Assembly (NCBI GenBank): GCA_031550535.1
Contig: JAVBOM010000008.1
Location: 124,001-188,000, forward strand
Origin: Avichristensenella sp031550535
GTDB taxonomy: Bacteria; Bacillota; Clostridia; Christensenellales; Aristaeellaceae
DNA length: 64,000 nt
Direction of reading: 5' to 3'
A program made the position numbers and the translations under genes. Each line of letters begins with the position of its first letter. The first letter of the stretch is position 1. This document shows, in pieces, positions 18,273 through 26,644 of this stretch. The notes under the pieces are model-generated. The model searched no databases and was not told the origin of the DNA. It saw only the letters and a list, made by a program, of their open reading frames with translations.

Positions 18273-19210
18273 TGCACCGCCTCCCCCGCGACGAGCATGC
18301 CTGCCTTTTCGGCAATCGCGTCCGCGGTCAGCCCGTAGTGCGCGAACAGATCGCGGGTCGTTCCGGAGCGGCCATAGCAATCCGGCATGCCGACGCGTAG
18401 CACCCGGGCGGGATGCCGCTCGCAGAGCAGCTCGCTGACCGCGCCGCCCAGGCCGCCGATCACGGAATGATCCTCCGCCACCACCAGGCCCCGGGTCTCC
18501 CGCGCGGCGCACAGCACCGCCGCCTCGTCCAGGGGTTTTACGGAGTACATGTCCAGCACGCGCGCGCGAATGCCCCGGGCGTCCAGCAGGTCCGCCGCCT
18601 CCAGCGCCTTTTCCACCATGCGCCCATGGGCGAGCAGCGCCACGTCGCCGCCCTGGCGGAGCAGCTTGCTGCCGCCCAGCGGGAAATCCTCCTCCGGCGC
18701 GTAGTGCTCGGCGTTCGCCTCCCGGCCAAGGCGCAGGTAAAAGACGCCGGGCGTTTCGGCCATCAGGCGGGTCAGCGCGGCGGTCTGGTTGGGGCTTGAG
18801 GGGACGAGTACCCGCATGTTGGGCAGGCTGCGCATGATGGCGATGTCCTCCACCGACTGATGGGTCGCGCCGTCCATGGCGGTCTCGATGCCCGCGTGAG
18901 AGCCGATGAACTTCACATTCAGATCGTACAGCGCCGCGCCGTTTCGCACCTGATCCAGCGCGCGCATGGACGTGAACACCGCGAACGAGCAGGCGAACGC
19001 CGTCAGGCCACAGGACGCCAACCCCACCGCCACCGAGCACATGCCCTGCTCCGCGATGCCACAGTTGAAATAGCGGCCGGGGAACCGCTTCCAAAAATCC
19101 TCATACCCGGCGGCGCGGCCAAAGTCGCTGTCCACCACCACAATGCGGGGGTCCTCCGCCGCCAGACGGGTCAGCGCGGCGCCGTAGGCGAAACGGTTGG
19201 CAATATTCAT
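18269..19210 (-). CDS. Transketolase, C-terminal subunit
   Basis: The 313-residue protein covers the pyrimidine-binding and C-terminal domains of transketolase. It contains NCGIAEQGM with the catalytic Glu and VLDMYSVKPLD near the C-terminal domain start. Together with the N-terminal subunit encoded immediately upstream (4-base overlap) it forms a two-gene transketolase, as in many Clostridia and archaea. The enzyme moves two-carbon units between ketose and aldose phosphates. Placement inside a sugar cluster suggests a dedicated rather than housekeeping role. Confidence 0.9.
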   Translation of the reverse strand: MNIANRFAYGAALTRLAAEDPRIVVVDSDFGRAAGYEDFWKRFPGRYFNCGIAEQGMCSVAVGLASCGLTAFACSFAVFTSMRALDQVRNGAALYDLNVKFIGSHAGIETAMDGATHQSVEDIAIMRSLPNMRVLVPSSPNQTAALTRLMAETPGVFYLRLGREANAEHYAPEEDFPLGGSKLLRQGGDVALLAHGRMVEKALEAADLLDARGIRARVLDMYSVKPLDEAAVLCAARETRGLVVAEDHSVIGGLGGAVSELLCERHPARVLRVGMPDCYGRSGTTRDLFAHYGLTADAIAEKAGMLVAGEAVQ

Positions 19211-20025
19211 AGGACGCCTCCTTCCAGCTCGCGGGCGGCGGCGGCATACTCCTCGGGGCTGGGCGCTTTGCCGTGCCAGCGGTAATCCCCCTCCATGAAG
19301 GAAACGCCCTTGCCCTTGACGGTATGGGCCACGATGAAAAGGGGCCTCCCAGGATCGTTCCTCGCGTCCAGCGCATCCACCACCTGGGCCATGTCGTTGC
19401 CGTCGATTTCCAGAACCGTCCAGCCAAAGGCGCGCGCCTTGTCGGCAGGACTACCGATCGGCATGATTTCGTCGTTGACGCCGTTCATCTGCACGCCGTT
19501 GTTGTCCAGCAGGCACACCAGGTTGTCCAGGGCAAACCCGGGCGCTTCCATCATGCCCTCCCAGATCGCCCCCTCCTGCAGCTCGCCGTCGCCGATCACG
19601 GCATATGTCCGGAAGTCCTTCCCCTGCACCCGCGCCGCCAGCGCCATGCCGATCGCCGCGCACAGCCCCTGACCGAGCGGGCCGGAGGTCATGTCCACGC
19701 CAGGGGTTTTGAAGCTGGTCGCGCCCTGCAGAAAGGAATCGATCTGGCGAAGGCGGCTGAGCGCCTGGACGGGGAAAAACCCCCGCCGCGCCAGCGCCGC
19801 GTACAGGATCGGCGCGGCATGCCCCTTGCTGAGCACAAAGCGGTCCCTGTCCGGCCAGGCGGGGTCCGCGGGGTTTACCCGCAGCCTGTCAAAATACAGC
19901 GCCGCAACGATCTCCGCCAGGGAGAAGCTGCCGCCGATATGGCCGCTTTGCGAAGCGTACACCATATCCAGCACGTCCATCCGAAGGCGGGCGGCAGTCT
20001 TTTTCAGCATCACAAGGTCCGCCAC
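19207..20025 (-). CDS. Transketolase, N-terminal subunit
   Basis: The 272-residue protein holds the thiamine-diphosphate-binding half: a GHIGGSFS segment, the GDGELQEG motif followed by LLDNN about 25 residues on, and VKGKGVSFME. I place the start at GTG 20025, 10 bases after AAGGAGG. ATG 20010 is a weaker alternative. The in-frame extension upstream is repeat DNA, not protein. Two RE-1 copies separate it from the SgcQ-like gene, so expression may differ across that gap. Confidence 0.88.
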   Translation of the reverse strand: MADLVMLKKTAARLRMDVLDMVYASQSGHIGGSFSLAEIVAALYFDRLRVNPADPAWPDRDRFVLSKGHAAPILYAALARRGFFPVQALSRLRQIDSFLQGATSFKTPGVDMTSGPLGQGLCAAIGMALAARVQGKDFRTYAVIGDGELQEGAIWEGMMEAPGFALDNLVCLLDNNGVQMNGVNDEIMPIGSPADKARAFGWTVLEIDGNDMAQVVDALDARNDPGRPLFIVAHTVKGKGVSFMEGDYRWHGKAPSPEEYAAAARELEGGVL

Positions 20026-20045
20026 GGGTACATCGCCTCCTTGAC

Positions 20046-20105
20046 GGCGGCGCTGATTCGAAGAATCGGCCGCCATATGGGGATTTCGCAAGAAATCTCT
20101 TCCTC
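20046..20105 (+). repeat. RE-1 repeat, copy 3
   Basis: Both hairpins are complete: GGCGGCGCTGATTC with GAATCGGCCGCC, then GGATTTC with GAAATC around GCAA. The second stem carries a T:A pair where most copies have C:G. It forms a tandem pair with copy 4, three bases apart. Confidence 0.85.
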
Positions 20106-20108
20106 GGC

Positions 20109-20168
20109 GGCGGCGCTGATTTGCAAAATCGGCCGCCATAGAGGGATTCCGACAGGAGTCCCTACCTC
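20109..20168 (+). repeat. RE-1 repeat, copy 4
   Basis: This is the tandem partner of copy 3. Left arm GGCGGCGCTGATTTG pairs with AAATCGGCCGCC; the second stem is GGGATTCC with GGAGTCCC around GACA. It ends 7 bases from the stop codon of the SgcQ-like gene. Confidence 0.85.
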
Positions 20169-20175
20169 TGGCCAA

Positions 20176-20988
20176 TTACAGCGCCGCGCGGAAATCCTTC
20201 ACCACGCCCATGAACGCCTTGACACGGGCGACATCCACCGCGTTTTCAAACACGCCGTTCACCTTGAAGGTGGTCGCCACCACGGCCCCGTCGGCAAAGG
20301 AAAGCTGCTCCGCGATGTTGTCGGCGCGGCAACCGGTGTTGCACAGCACCACGGTGCCGGGCACGGTGTCCTTGACGGTTTTGAGCACCTGCGAATCGGT
20401 GGGAACCCCGGCGGTCAGCCCGCTGACGCACAGCGCGTCGGGCTTGCAGTTGAACACGGTACTCTTGGCGATTTCGGCGATGCTCCGGTCGGTGACATAG
20501 CGGGCGGCCTCGGGCACGATGTTGAACAGGAGCCTCACATTTTCCGCGCCGATTTCCCGCTGGTGCCGCGCCATTTCGCCGACATTGGTGTTCCAGAGGC
20601 CAAAGTCTGACGCGTATACGCCGCTCATGATTTCCCGGAGGAATTTCGCGCCGGTGGCGGCGGCCAGATCCAGGCTGGCAATCGGGTCCCACAGGCAGTT
20701 GACGCCAAAGGGGACGGAAATCTCGCGCTTCAGCTCGCCGATGACGCACGCCATGGCCGCGACCGTTTCCGGCCGTACCTTTGTCAGGTAGGGCAGGGAA
20801 AACTCGTTGGAGAACATGACGGCGTCCACGCCGCCCTCCTGGAGCGCGTGCAGGTCATAGCGGGCGGCGTCCAGCACCTTGGGCATGCCGGCGGCCTTGT
20901 CGTAGTAGGGATCGCCGGGCAAGGGCTGCAAATGGCACATGGCGATGACAGCTTTTTCCGTTCCGATGGTCTCCGTAAGCCAACTCAT
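20176..20988 (-). CDS. BtpA/SgcQ-family protein
   Basis: The 270-residue protein matches the BtpA family of TIM-barrel proteins: AVIAMCHLQPLPGDP at the N-terminus, GVDAVMFSNEFS, PFGVNCLWDP and a C-terminal ADGAVVATTFKVNG. The name comes from photosystem I work in cyanobacteria, but in heterotrophs the relatives (such as E. coli SgcQ) sit in sugar operons with no proven reaction. The next two genes upstream in the transcript are SgcX-like and SgcE-like, the same partners as in E. coli sgc. The family is certain, the function is not. Confidence 0.87.
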   Translation of the reverse strand: MSWLTETIGTEKAVIAMCHLQPLPGDPYYDKAAGMPKVLDAARYDLHALQEGGVDAVMFSNEFSLPYLTKVRPETVAAMACVIGELKREISVPFGVNCLWDPIASLDLAAATGAKFLREIMSGVYASDFGLWNTNVGEMARHQREIGAENVRLLFNIVPEAARYVTDRSIAEIAKSTVFNCKPDALCVSGLTAGVPTDSQVLKTVKDTVPGTVVLCNTGCRADNIAEQLSFADGAVVATTFKVNGVFENAVDVARVKAFMGVVKDFRAAL

Positions 20989-21032
20989 TGTCGTACCCTC
21001 CGTCTTTCTTTGCGCGTTGCGTTGTTGCTTGA

Positions 21033-22127
21033 TTAGTCATACCGGTTCAGGTTGAAATCCTTGCCAAGGCGGGCGGTCATGCCCGCGACCAAACGGCCCA
21101 GGTTTGCCACGTCCGACAGGGAGCAGACCTCCACCGGCGTATGGGTATAGCGGGCGGGGAACCCCAGATCCAGGCAGGCCACGCCTTCGCCCTCCATCTG
21201 CACATATGCGGAGTCGGTCAGAATGCCGAGCGACGCGAATCGCTGCACCGGGATGCCGTCCTCCCGGGCGGCGCGGTGCGCCAGCCGGGCGAGGCCCTCG
21301 TGCGGCAGCGTGCCGTTGAGCGTGCCCCGGCCGTGGAAGGAGTAGTAGTTGACCGTCGGCCCTTCGCCCACCCGGTTTTCGTAGCGGGACGCGAGATCGC
21401 GGGTATCGCCCGCCAGCACCACGTCCAGGCATAGGGAAATGTCCGGCGCGAGCGCCCGGGCGGCAAAGACCGCGCCGCGCAGGTTGAACTCCTCCCAGAC
21501 GGTGCCGACAAAGTGAACCGTGCTCCGGGGTCTGGCTTCGTGCAGCATTTCCGCCGCCACCGCCATGGCGGCGAGGCCCCCCCGGTTGTCCAGCGCCGTG
21601 GCGCAGGCGATGTCATCCCCGAGCATTTCAAACGCGGGCCGGTAGATGGCCGGGCAGCCCACGTCAATGCCCTTTGCCAGCACCTCCGCCCGGCTCTTTG
21701 CGCCGATGTCCACATACAAGCTGGTGACGGGGTCCACCTTGTACTTTTCGTCCGCTCCGGTGGCGTGGTGCGCTTTGTTGCCGAACACGCCGGGGAGGAA
21801 CGTCCCGTCCTCGGCGCGCAGGGAAAGGCGCAGCCCGGGCAGCACCTTTTCCGGTATGCCACCCAGCCGGTCCACCTGGAGGAAGCCTTCCGCCTCCACG
21901 CGGCGCACGACAAAGCCCAGCGTATCCATGTGGGCGAAGACCATCACGCGGGGCGCTATGGGGTCCGTGCCGGTCACGGTGCAGATCACGTTGCCGGTGC
22001 GGTCTATGCGGACGGCATCGGCAAAGGGCGTCATCATCTCCCGGAAAACATGGGCGCATTCCTTTTCGTACCCGGAAGGCGCGGGCGCCAGGCACAGCCT
22101 TTCCAGCGCGCTTTGAACGTCGATCAT
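21033..22127 (-). CDS. M42-family metallopeptidase (SgcX/FrvX-like)
   Basis: The 364-residue protein has M42 metal and catalytic residues in order: FAHMDTLG (His), CATALDNRGG (Asp), GTVWEEFNLRGA (two Glu), VVLAGDT (Asp) and YTHTPVE (His). The start is ATG 22127, sharing one base with the upstream stop (TGATG) and 7 bases from GGAGG. M42 enzymes are aminopeptidases, but relatives encoded in sugar operons (SgcX, FrvX) have been labelled endoglucanase or peptidase without proof. Its place inside a sugar cluster suggests action on an amide or glyco-conjugate. That is inference. Confidence 0.87.
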   Translation of the reverse strand: MIDVQSALERLCLAPAPSGYEKECAHVFREMMTPFADAVRIDRTGNVICTVTGTDPIAPRVMVFAHMDTLGFVVRRVEAEGFLQVDRLGGIPEKVLPGLRLSLRAEDGTFLPGVFGNKAHHATGADEKYKVDPVTSLYVDIGAKSRAEVLAKGIDVGCPAIYRPAFEMLGDDIACATALDNRGGLAAMAVAAEMLHEARPRSTVHFVGTVWEEFNLRGAVFAARALAPDISLCLDVVLAGDTRDLASRYENRVGEGPTVNYYSFHGRGTLNGTLPHEGLARLAHRAAREDGIPVQRFASLGILTDSAYVQMEGEGVACLDLGFPARYTHTPVEVCSLSDVANLGRLVAGMTARLGKDFNLNRYD

Positions 22128-22765
22128 CAGCATCCCTCCACCTTTTTGACCAAGTCCCGCAGCGTTTTCGCGGGACTTGCGGACTGGAAAATTAGCCTCC
22201 CGAGCACACAACCCGCCGCGCCCGCACGCGCCAGCGCGACGACCTCCGCCCCGCCCAGGCCGCCGTCCACATGGACGGGAAACGGCAGCTTTTGCGCGGC
22301 TGACAGCGCCTTTTCATACGCGGCGGGGTGCAGCAGCTCCCCGTTTTCGTCCGGCTCCGCCGTCATGACGAGCAAGAAATCCATATCTCGGGCAAAGGGC
22401 GAGACGGCGTCCAGCGGGGTGGAGAAATTGATCGCCAGCCCGGCCCGCATGCCCAGCCGCTTCGCGCTGTTAAGAAAGCGCAGGGGATAGGGCAGCGCCT
22501 CCAGGTGCGCGCTGACGCTCGTGGCTTTCGCCCGCGCGGCGGCCGGCAGAAGTGAGAGGGGATCCCTCGCCATCATGTGCACGTCCATCGCGCGGGGCGC
22601 GGCATACGCGGCGGCGGCCAGCAATGTTTTCTGGCCGAACGTGATGTTCGGGGTAAAGTTCCCGTCCTCCATATCATAATGCAGATCGGGCCAGCCGTCC
22701 AGCCTGTCGATTTCCGCCGCGATGCGGAGCGGATCCGCCGAGGCCAGCGAAGGATAGAGCTTCAC
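22127..22765 (-). CDS. Ribulose-phosphate 3-epimerase-family protein (SgcE-like)
   Basis: This 212-residue TIM barrel has the RPE metal and substrate motifs in modified form: YPSLASAD at the N-terminus, HYDMEDGNFTPN, DVHMMARDP, HVDGGLGG and GCVLGRLIF. Classical RPE reads PSILSAD, HxDxMDGxFVPN and DVHLM, so this is a divergent paralogue like SgcE or AlsE that may epimerise another ketose phosphate. It overlaps the isomerase gene upstream by 4 bases and the M42 gene by 1 base. Confidence 0.85.
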   Translation of the reverse strand: MKLYPSLASADPLRIAAEIDRLDGWPDLHYDMEDGNFTPNITFGQKTLLAAAAYAAPRAMDVHMMARDPLSLLPAAARAKATSVSAHLEALPYPLRFLNSAKRLGMRAGLAINFSTPLDAVSPFARDMDFLLVMTAEPDENGELLHPAAYEKALSAAQKLPFPVHVDGGLGGAEVVALARAGAAGCVLGRLIFQSASPAKTLRDLVKKVEGC

Positions 22766-23613
22766 GGGTGTTCCTCCCCCTTTTCCCCGCCCAGCAGGGC
22801 GTGCAGAAAGCGCAGGCTGTGGCTGGCTTCCGCCTCGGTGCGCCGCCCGTGATGCTCCGCGCCGATCCAGCCGTCATAGCCCGCCGTGCGCAGCGCGCCG
22901 ATCACCGCCGGAAAATCCACTTCCCCCTCGCCCAAGCGGCAGAATGCCTCCATGCCAGACTTGCCCCGGGAAAAATCTTTGATATGCACCCGGCGGATGG
23001 CACTGCCAAGCGTCTCTATCCATGCCACGGGATCGCCCTCCGGGTACACGTTCCCCGTATCCAGATAGACGCCCACGGAGGGCGATTGCACGCTCTCCAC
23101 CAGCGCGCGCATTTCTCCGGCGCGCCGGAACATGCCGTTCCAGACCACTTCCACATTGACGCGCACGCCCAGCGGCCCGGCGTAGCGCGCCGCCGCCGAA
23201 ACGCCCTTTTGCGCGCGCTCCATCGCGACGGGGACGGGAATTTCCTCGGAAGGTTGGATGAAGGCCGTTTTCGCGTATCCGGGCACGATCAGGAGGCTCT
23301 CCGCGCCCAAGAGCGCCGCCCCCTCGATCGCCCGCTCCATGGCCCGCTCCCCGTCAGCGCGCGTTCGCGCGCTGTCGCTGGTCATCGGCAGTGACCAGGT
23401 ATAGCCGTTGGTGAGGCCCGTGATTTCCAGCCTGTTGTCCCGCGCCAGTGCCTTCACACGCGAAAAAAAGGCATCCGGCGTTGCAAGATTCAGCGCGGCG
23501 CCTTCCTTCATCGCCAGTTCCACGCCCTCGGCACCCAGCCGGGCCAGCAGCGGGAAAGCGATCTCGTACTCAAGGCCCACGCCGACGATCTCCACGTGCG
23601 CTCCGACTTTCAT
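22762..23613 (-). CDS. Sugar phosphate isomerase/epimerase, TIM barrel (second of two)
   Basis: The 283-residue xylose-isomerase-like barrel shows VNVEVVWNG (metal Glu), VYLDTGNVYPEGD (Asp), RVHIKDFSRG (His) and a C-terminal WIGAEHHG Glu. It resembles the hydroxypyruvate isomerase/3-keto-sugar epimerase group and is related to, but clearly different from, the gene at 17406. It is the first enzyme gene after the importer, separated from it by a hairpin-rich gap of 311 bases. The product likely acts on the imported sugar or its phosphate. Confidence 0.85.
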   Translation of the reverse strand: MKVGAHVEIVGVGLEYEIAFPLLARLGAEGVELAMKEGAALNLATPDAFFSRVKALARDNRLEITGLTNGYTWSLPMTSDSARTRADGERAMERAIEGAALLGAESLLIVPGYAKTAFIQPSEEIPVPVAMERAQKGVSAAARYAGPLGVRVNVEVVWNGMFRRAGEMRALVESVQSPSVGVYLDTGNVYPEGDPVAWIETLGSAIRRVHIKDFSRGKSGMEAFCRLGEGEVDFPAVIGALRTAGYDGWIGAEHHGRRTEAEASHSLRFLHALLGGEKGEEHP

Positions 23614-23727
23614 GGGCTGTGCTCCTTACCGTGATTGTAAATGGGGGGAGGGTCCGCAAAGCAAGGCGATTACTACATTTGGGCAGAGCCCACCCCAGAG
23701 AGCGCGAGAGGCCGCAGCCTTTCGCAT

Positions 23728-23800
23728 GCAATCAGACCCGGCGGCATGCACGGTGGGTCTGTGATCCCAGAACTAGTCCCGCAGGACTGGTTCTGGGATC
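23728..23800 (-). repeat. Hairpin repeat RE-2, copy A
   Basis: Read on the minus strand: a 17-bp stem (GATCCCAGAACCAGTCC and its partner around TGCG) is followed by CCACCGTGCATGCCGCC and GGGTCTGATTGC. The same order occurs at 56393-56470 on the + strand. It lies in the gap between the binding-protein gene and the isomerase gene. Confidence 0.7.
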
Positions 23801-23860
23801 ATTTCCGGCAGCCCCGGTGCCGCCCGGAACGTCCGCAGGCGTTCAGGCGCCGGGCCATAG

Positions 23861-23890
23861 CCAGGACGATTTCAAATGAAATCGCCCTGG
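23861..23890. other. Hairpin downstream of the binding-protein gene
   Basis: A 14-bp stem (CCAGGACGATTTCA with TGAAATCGCCCTGG, one mismatch) has a 2-base spacer. It may damp read-through from the abundant binding-protein message into the enzyme genes. Together with RE-2 copy A it is all I see in 23614-23924. Confidence 0.5.
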
Positions 23891-23924
23891 CCCGCAAGGA
23901 ACGCCCTCCCCCTGGACGGGCGGA

Positions 23925-25556
23925 TTACTCGCCCCAGTAGTATTCGCGGACGACCTCCAGGTAGTGGTCGGCGTTCATTCTGGCCAACCCGTCCTGGAAC
24001 GCCTTCCAATCGGCGTCGCTGGCAGGATCCTGCGTGCCAATGATGAACTTGACGCAGCTATTGAGGATGTAGTCCTGGAACGTGGTGGTCAGCTCCGCCT
24101 TTTCCGTGACCAGGTCAGGATCGCCGCACCAGGCGATCTGCGGGAACTCGGTCATCTTGGCGTAGGGCATATACGCCTGCTCCGCCAGACTGCCCGACAG
24201 CTCGTTATCCGAATACGTTCCGGAGGCCGCCTTGGCAAAGAACATATCCCGCGTGATGTAATACTGGGCAAACCAGGTGATGGTCCAATATACATCCTGG
24301 GGGGACTTCCATTCCACCAGAGACTTGACCGACTTCGCGTCCCCGCCAAAGGAGGGCTCGTCGCTCCAGGCCCAGTGTACGTCCTCCTGGCCCAGGTAGC
24401 TGGACCATGTGGAACCTTCCTTAGAGCACCAGTAATCCAGCCACTTGTAGGCAACCTCGGGGTTCTTGCACGCGGTGGTGATGAAGCCCCGCAGGTTTAG
24501 CTGGCTTTCGGCGCGGCGGGGGCTGACGCGGACGCCCTCGGGGCCGGCCACCGGCGGGATGGCGATATAGTCGCCGTAGGAAACCTTGTCCGGGTCCGGG
24601 TTGACATTGACGACGCGCATCGGGTTCATGCCGGACACGGCGCCCACGATGGCCTCGGACTTATAAACCGAGGTGATCTGCCGCATCTGGGTCAGGTTCT
24701 GGGTGAACGTGTCATCGGTGAGCAGGCCGTCCTTGTACAGCTTGTTGATGTACTTCAGACCCTCGCGGAAGCTGTCCTCCGTGCACGCCAGGGAGACATT
24801 ATGCTCAGCGTCCGCCACCAGGAAATCGTTGGGGCAGTACAGGAAGGCGTTGAGCAGGTAGAAAAGGGGATCCGTGCCCTCGCCCACCAGCTGGCTGTTG
24901 CCCATCAGCGGGATTTCGTCGCCAGCGTCGCCGTTGCCGTTCATGTCGTTCGCCTTGTAATACGCGAGCAGATCGTAGAACTCTTCCGTTGTCTCGGGCA
25001 TTGTGCCCTCGGCCTGCCCCTTGGCGGCATTGTACTGATACAGCCAGTCCTTCAGGGTCCATACCTTGTTGAACATGGAGTTCTGCACCAGGTACACGGA
25101 GGCCAGGAACGTGTAAATATGGCCGTCCGGCGCGGTGACCTGGTCGCGCATGCCAAGCTCGTCCAGCATCTGCGGATAGTAGTAGCCATACTCGTCCATC
25201 AGGTCGTCCAGCGCGAGCACCACGCCATCCTCCACGAGGTTAATCAGTTCGCCGCTGTCCACGGCATACAGGAAGATGTCGGGCAGGTTGTTGGGGTCGG
25301 ATACCGCCAGGTTGAACAGCATGTCCATCTCATCGTAGGGGACGGAAAGCCATTCCACCTTGACGCCGGCGTACTCCTCATACCATTTGGACTGCGCCAA
25401 ATCCTTGGGCTCCTCCGTCTGTGGCGTATGGGCCACCCAAACCTTCAGGGTGACAGGCTCGTCGGTGATGGGGTATTCGCCCTTCCCGGCAATCTCCGCC
25501 AGGGACAGCACGGGCAGCAAGCACAGGACCATCAGCATTGCGAGAGCTTTTTTCAC
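23925..25556 (-). CDS. Sugar ABC transporter extracellular solute-binding protein (cluster 1)
   Basis: This 543-residue binding protein is of the LplA/YtcQ class. The signal peptide (MKKALAMLMVLCLLPVLSLA, then EIAG) has a normal signal-peptidase I site but no lipobox cysteine at the cleavage point. Clusters of aromatic residues in the mature part suit carbohydrate binding. It follows two permease genes with 120 bases between, in the usual LplB-LplC-LplA order. It should deliver an oligosaccharide to the 25677/26645 permeases. The ligand is unknown; downstream nag and sgc-like genes suggest an amino sugar or unusual ketose derivative. Confidence 0.9.
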   Translation of the reverse strand: MKKALAMLMVLCLLPVLSLAEIAGKGEYPITDEPVTLKVWVAHTPQTEEPKDLAQSKWYEEYAGVKVEWLSVPYDEMDMLFNLAVSDPNNLPDIFLYAVDSGELINLVEDGVVLALDDLMDEYGYYYPQMLDELGMRDQVTAPDGHIYTFLASVYLVQNSMFNKVWTLKDWLYQYNAAKGQAEGTMPETTEEFYDLLAYYKANDMNGNGDAGDEIPLMGNSQLVGEGTDPLFYLLNAFLYCPNDFLVADAEHNVSLACTEDSFREGLKYINKLYKDGLLTDDTFTQNLTQMRQITSVYKSEAIVGAVSGMNPMRVVNVNPDPDKVSYGDYIAIPPVAGPEGVRVSPRRAESQLNLRGFITTACKNPEVAYKWLDYWCSKEGSTWSSYLGQEDVHWAWSDEPSFGGDAKSVKSLVEWKSPQDVYWTITWFAQYYITRDMFFAKAASGTYSDNELSGSLAEQAYMPYAKMTEFPQIAWCGDPDLVTEKAELTTTFQDYILNSCVKFIIGTQDPASDADWKAFQDGLARMNADHYLEVVREYYWGE

Positions 25557-25676
25557 GATTCTTCCTCCTTCATCATGTTAGGTTTCAGTGGAACGCGGCG
25601 GGGAAGAAGGGTCACCTCCTTTTGTCGTTCGATCAAGGCCGGGCTGTGCCGGCCATAGGCACAGGGAAATGGGGGA

Positions 25677-26624
25677 TCAGCCTTTCACCGCGCCGATCAT
25701 CACGCCCTTGACAAAATACTTCTGCACAAAGGGGTAGAGCGCCAGCACCGGCACGGAGGAAACGATGATCAGCGAGTACTTCATCACGTCCGCGCGCTTG
25801 GACAGCAGCGCCGCCGTGGCGGCGTCCATGCCGCTCTCGATGGTCGCGCTCATGTTCATGATCAAGACTTCCCTAAGGACATTGGGCAGGGGCAGCTTGC
25901 TTCTGGTTTGCAGGTAAATGAGCGGGTAGAAATACGAGTTCCAGAAAAAGACCGCCGAGTACAGCGTGATGACCGACAGAATCGGCCCGGACAGGGGCAG
26001 CACGATTTTCAGCAGGAAACGCCAGTAGCCGTAGCCGTCTATCTGCGCGGCCTCCAGCAGCTCCTCAGGAATCTGGGTGCGGAAATACGTGCGCATGACG
26101 ATCATGTTGTACATGGAGATGGTGAACGGGAGCGTCACCGCCCAGAGGGTGTCCAGCATGCCGAGCTGCTTGATCCACAGATAGCAGGGGATCAGCCCGC
26201 CCTCAAAATACATGGCGAAAATGCACAGCGCCATGACCGGCTTGCCGCCGATGAAGTCGTCCCGCGACAGGGCATAGGCGCACAGTGTTTGCACTACCAT
26301 CGCCTCCGCCGTGCCCAGCACGGTGTAGACGATCGAATTGACATAGCCGGACCAGACCATCTTGTATTCGAAGATCGCCCGGTAGCCTTCCAGCGTGAAC
26401 TCCTTGGGGATCAGAGACAGGCCGGACTTGCCCAGCATCAGCCCGCCGCTGAAGGAGGCCGACACCACATACAAAAGCGGATAGAGAATGACGACGAACA
26501 CCAGGCACGTGAACACGAAGTTCGCGCTCATGAACACCCGGTCCCCCGAGGACATGTGGATGCGGTTGCGCCGCGCGGGCTGGCGGCTGCCGCCCGTTCC
26601 CTGATCCGTCCGTGTTTCTTGCAT
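25677..26624 (-). CDS. Sugar ABC permease, LplC/YtcP type (cluster 1)
   Basis: About 315 residues with six hydrophobic segments. The EAA loop has the form EAAQIDG, and the C-terminal tail GAVKG is shared by all four LplC-type permeases in this window. I prefer ATG 26624, 6 bases after AGAGGTG; ATG 26630 is possible. The gene lies 20 bases after its LplB partner. The pair forms the membrane pore and needs an MsmX-like ATPase that is not encoded nearby. Confidence 0.9.
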   Translation of the reverse strand: MQETRTDQGTGGSRQPARRNRIHMSSGDRVFMSANFVFTCLVFVVILYPLLYVVSASFSGGLMLGKSGLSLIPKEFTLEGYRAIFEYKMVWSGYVNSIVYTVLGTAEAMVVQTLCAYALSRDDFIGGKPVMALCIFAMYFEGGLIPCYLWIKQLGMLDTLWAVTLPFTISMYNMIVMRTYFRTQIPEELLEAAQIDGYGYWRFLLKIVLPLSGPILSVITLYSAVFFWNSYFYPLIYLQTRSKLPLPNVLREVLIMNMSATIESGMDAATAALLSKRADVMKYSLIIVSSVPVLALYPFVQKYFVKGVMIGAVKG

Positions 26625-26644
26625 TTTCATCACCTCTCCCCGCC

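Noticed and set aside
17406..19094. A 562-residue version of the isomerase gene
   Set aside because: The first 274 codons are an out-of-frame reading of the transketolase subunit. The true start is ATG 18272, which overlaps the transketolase stop.
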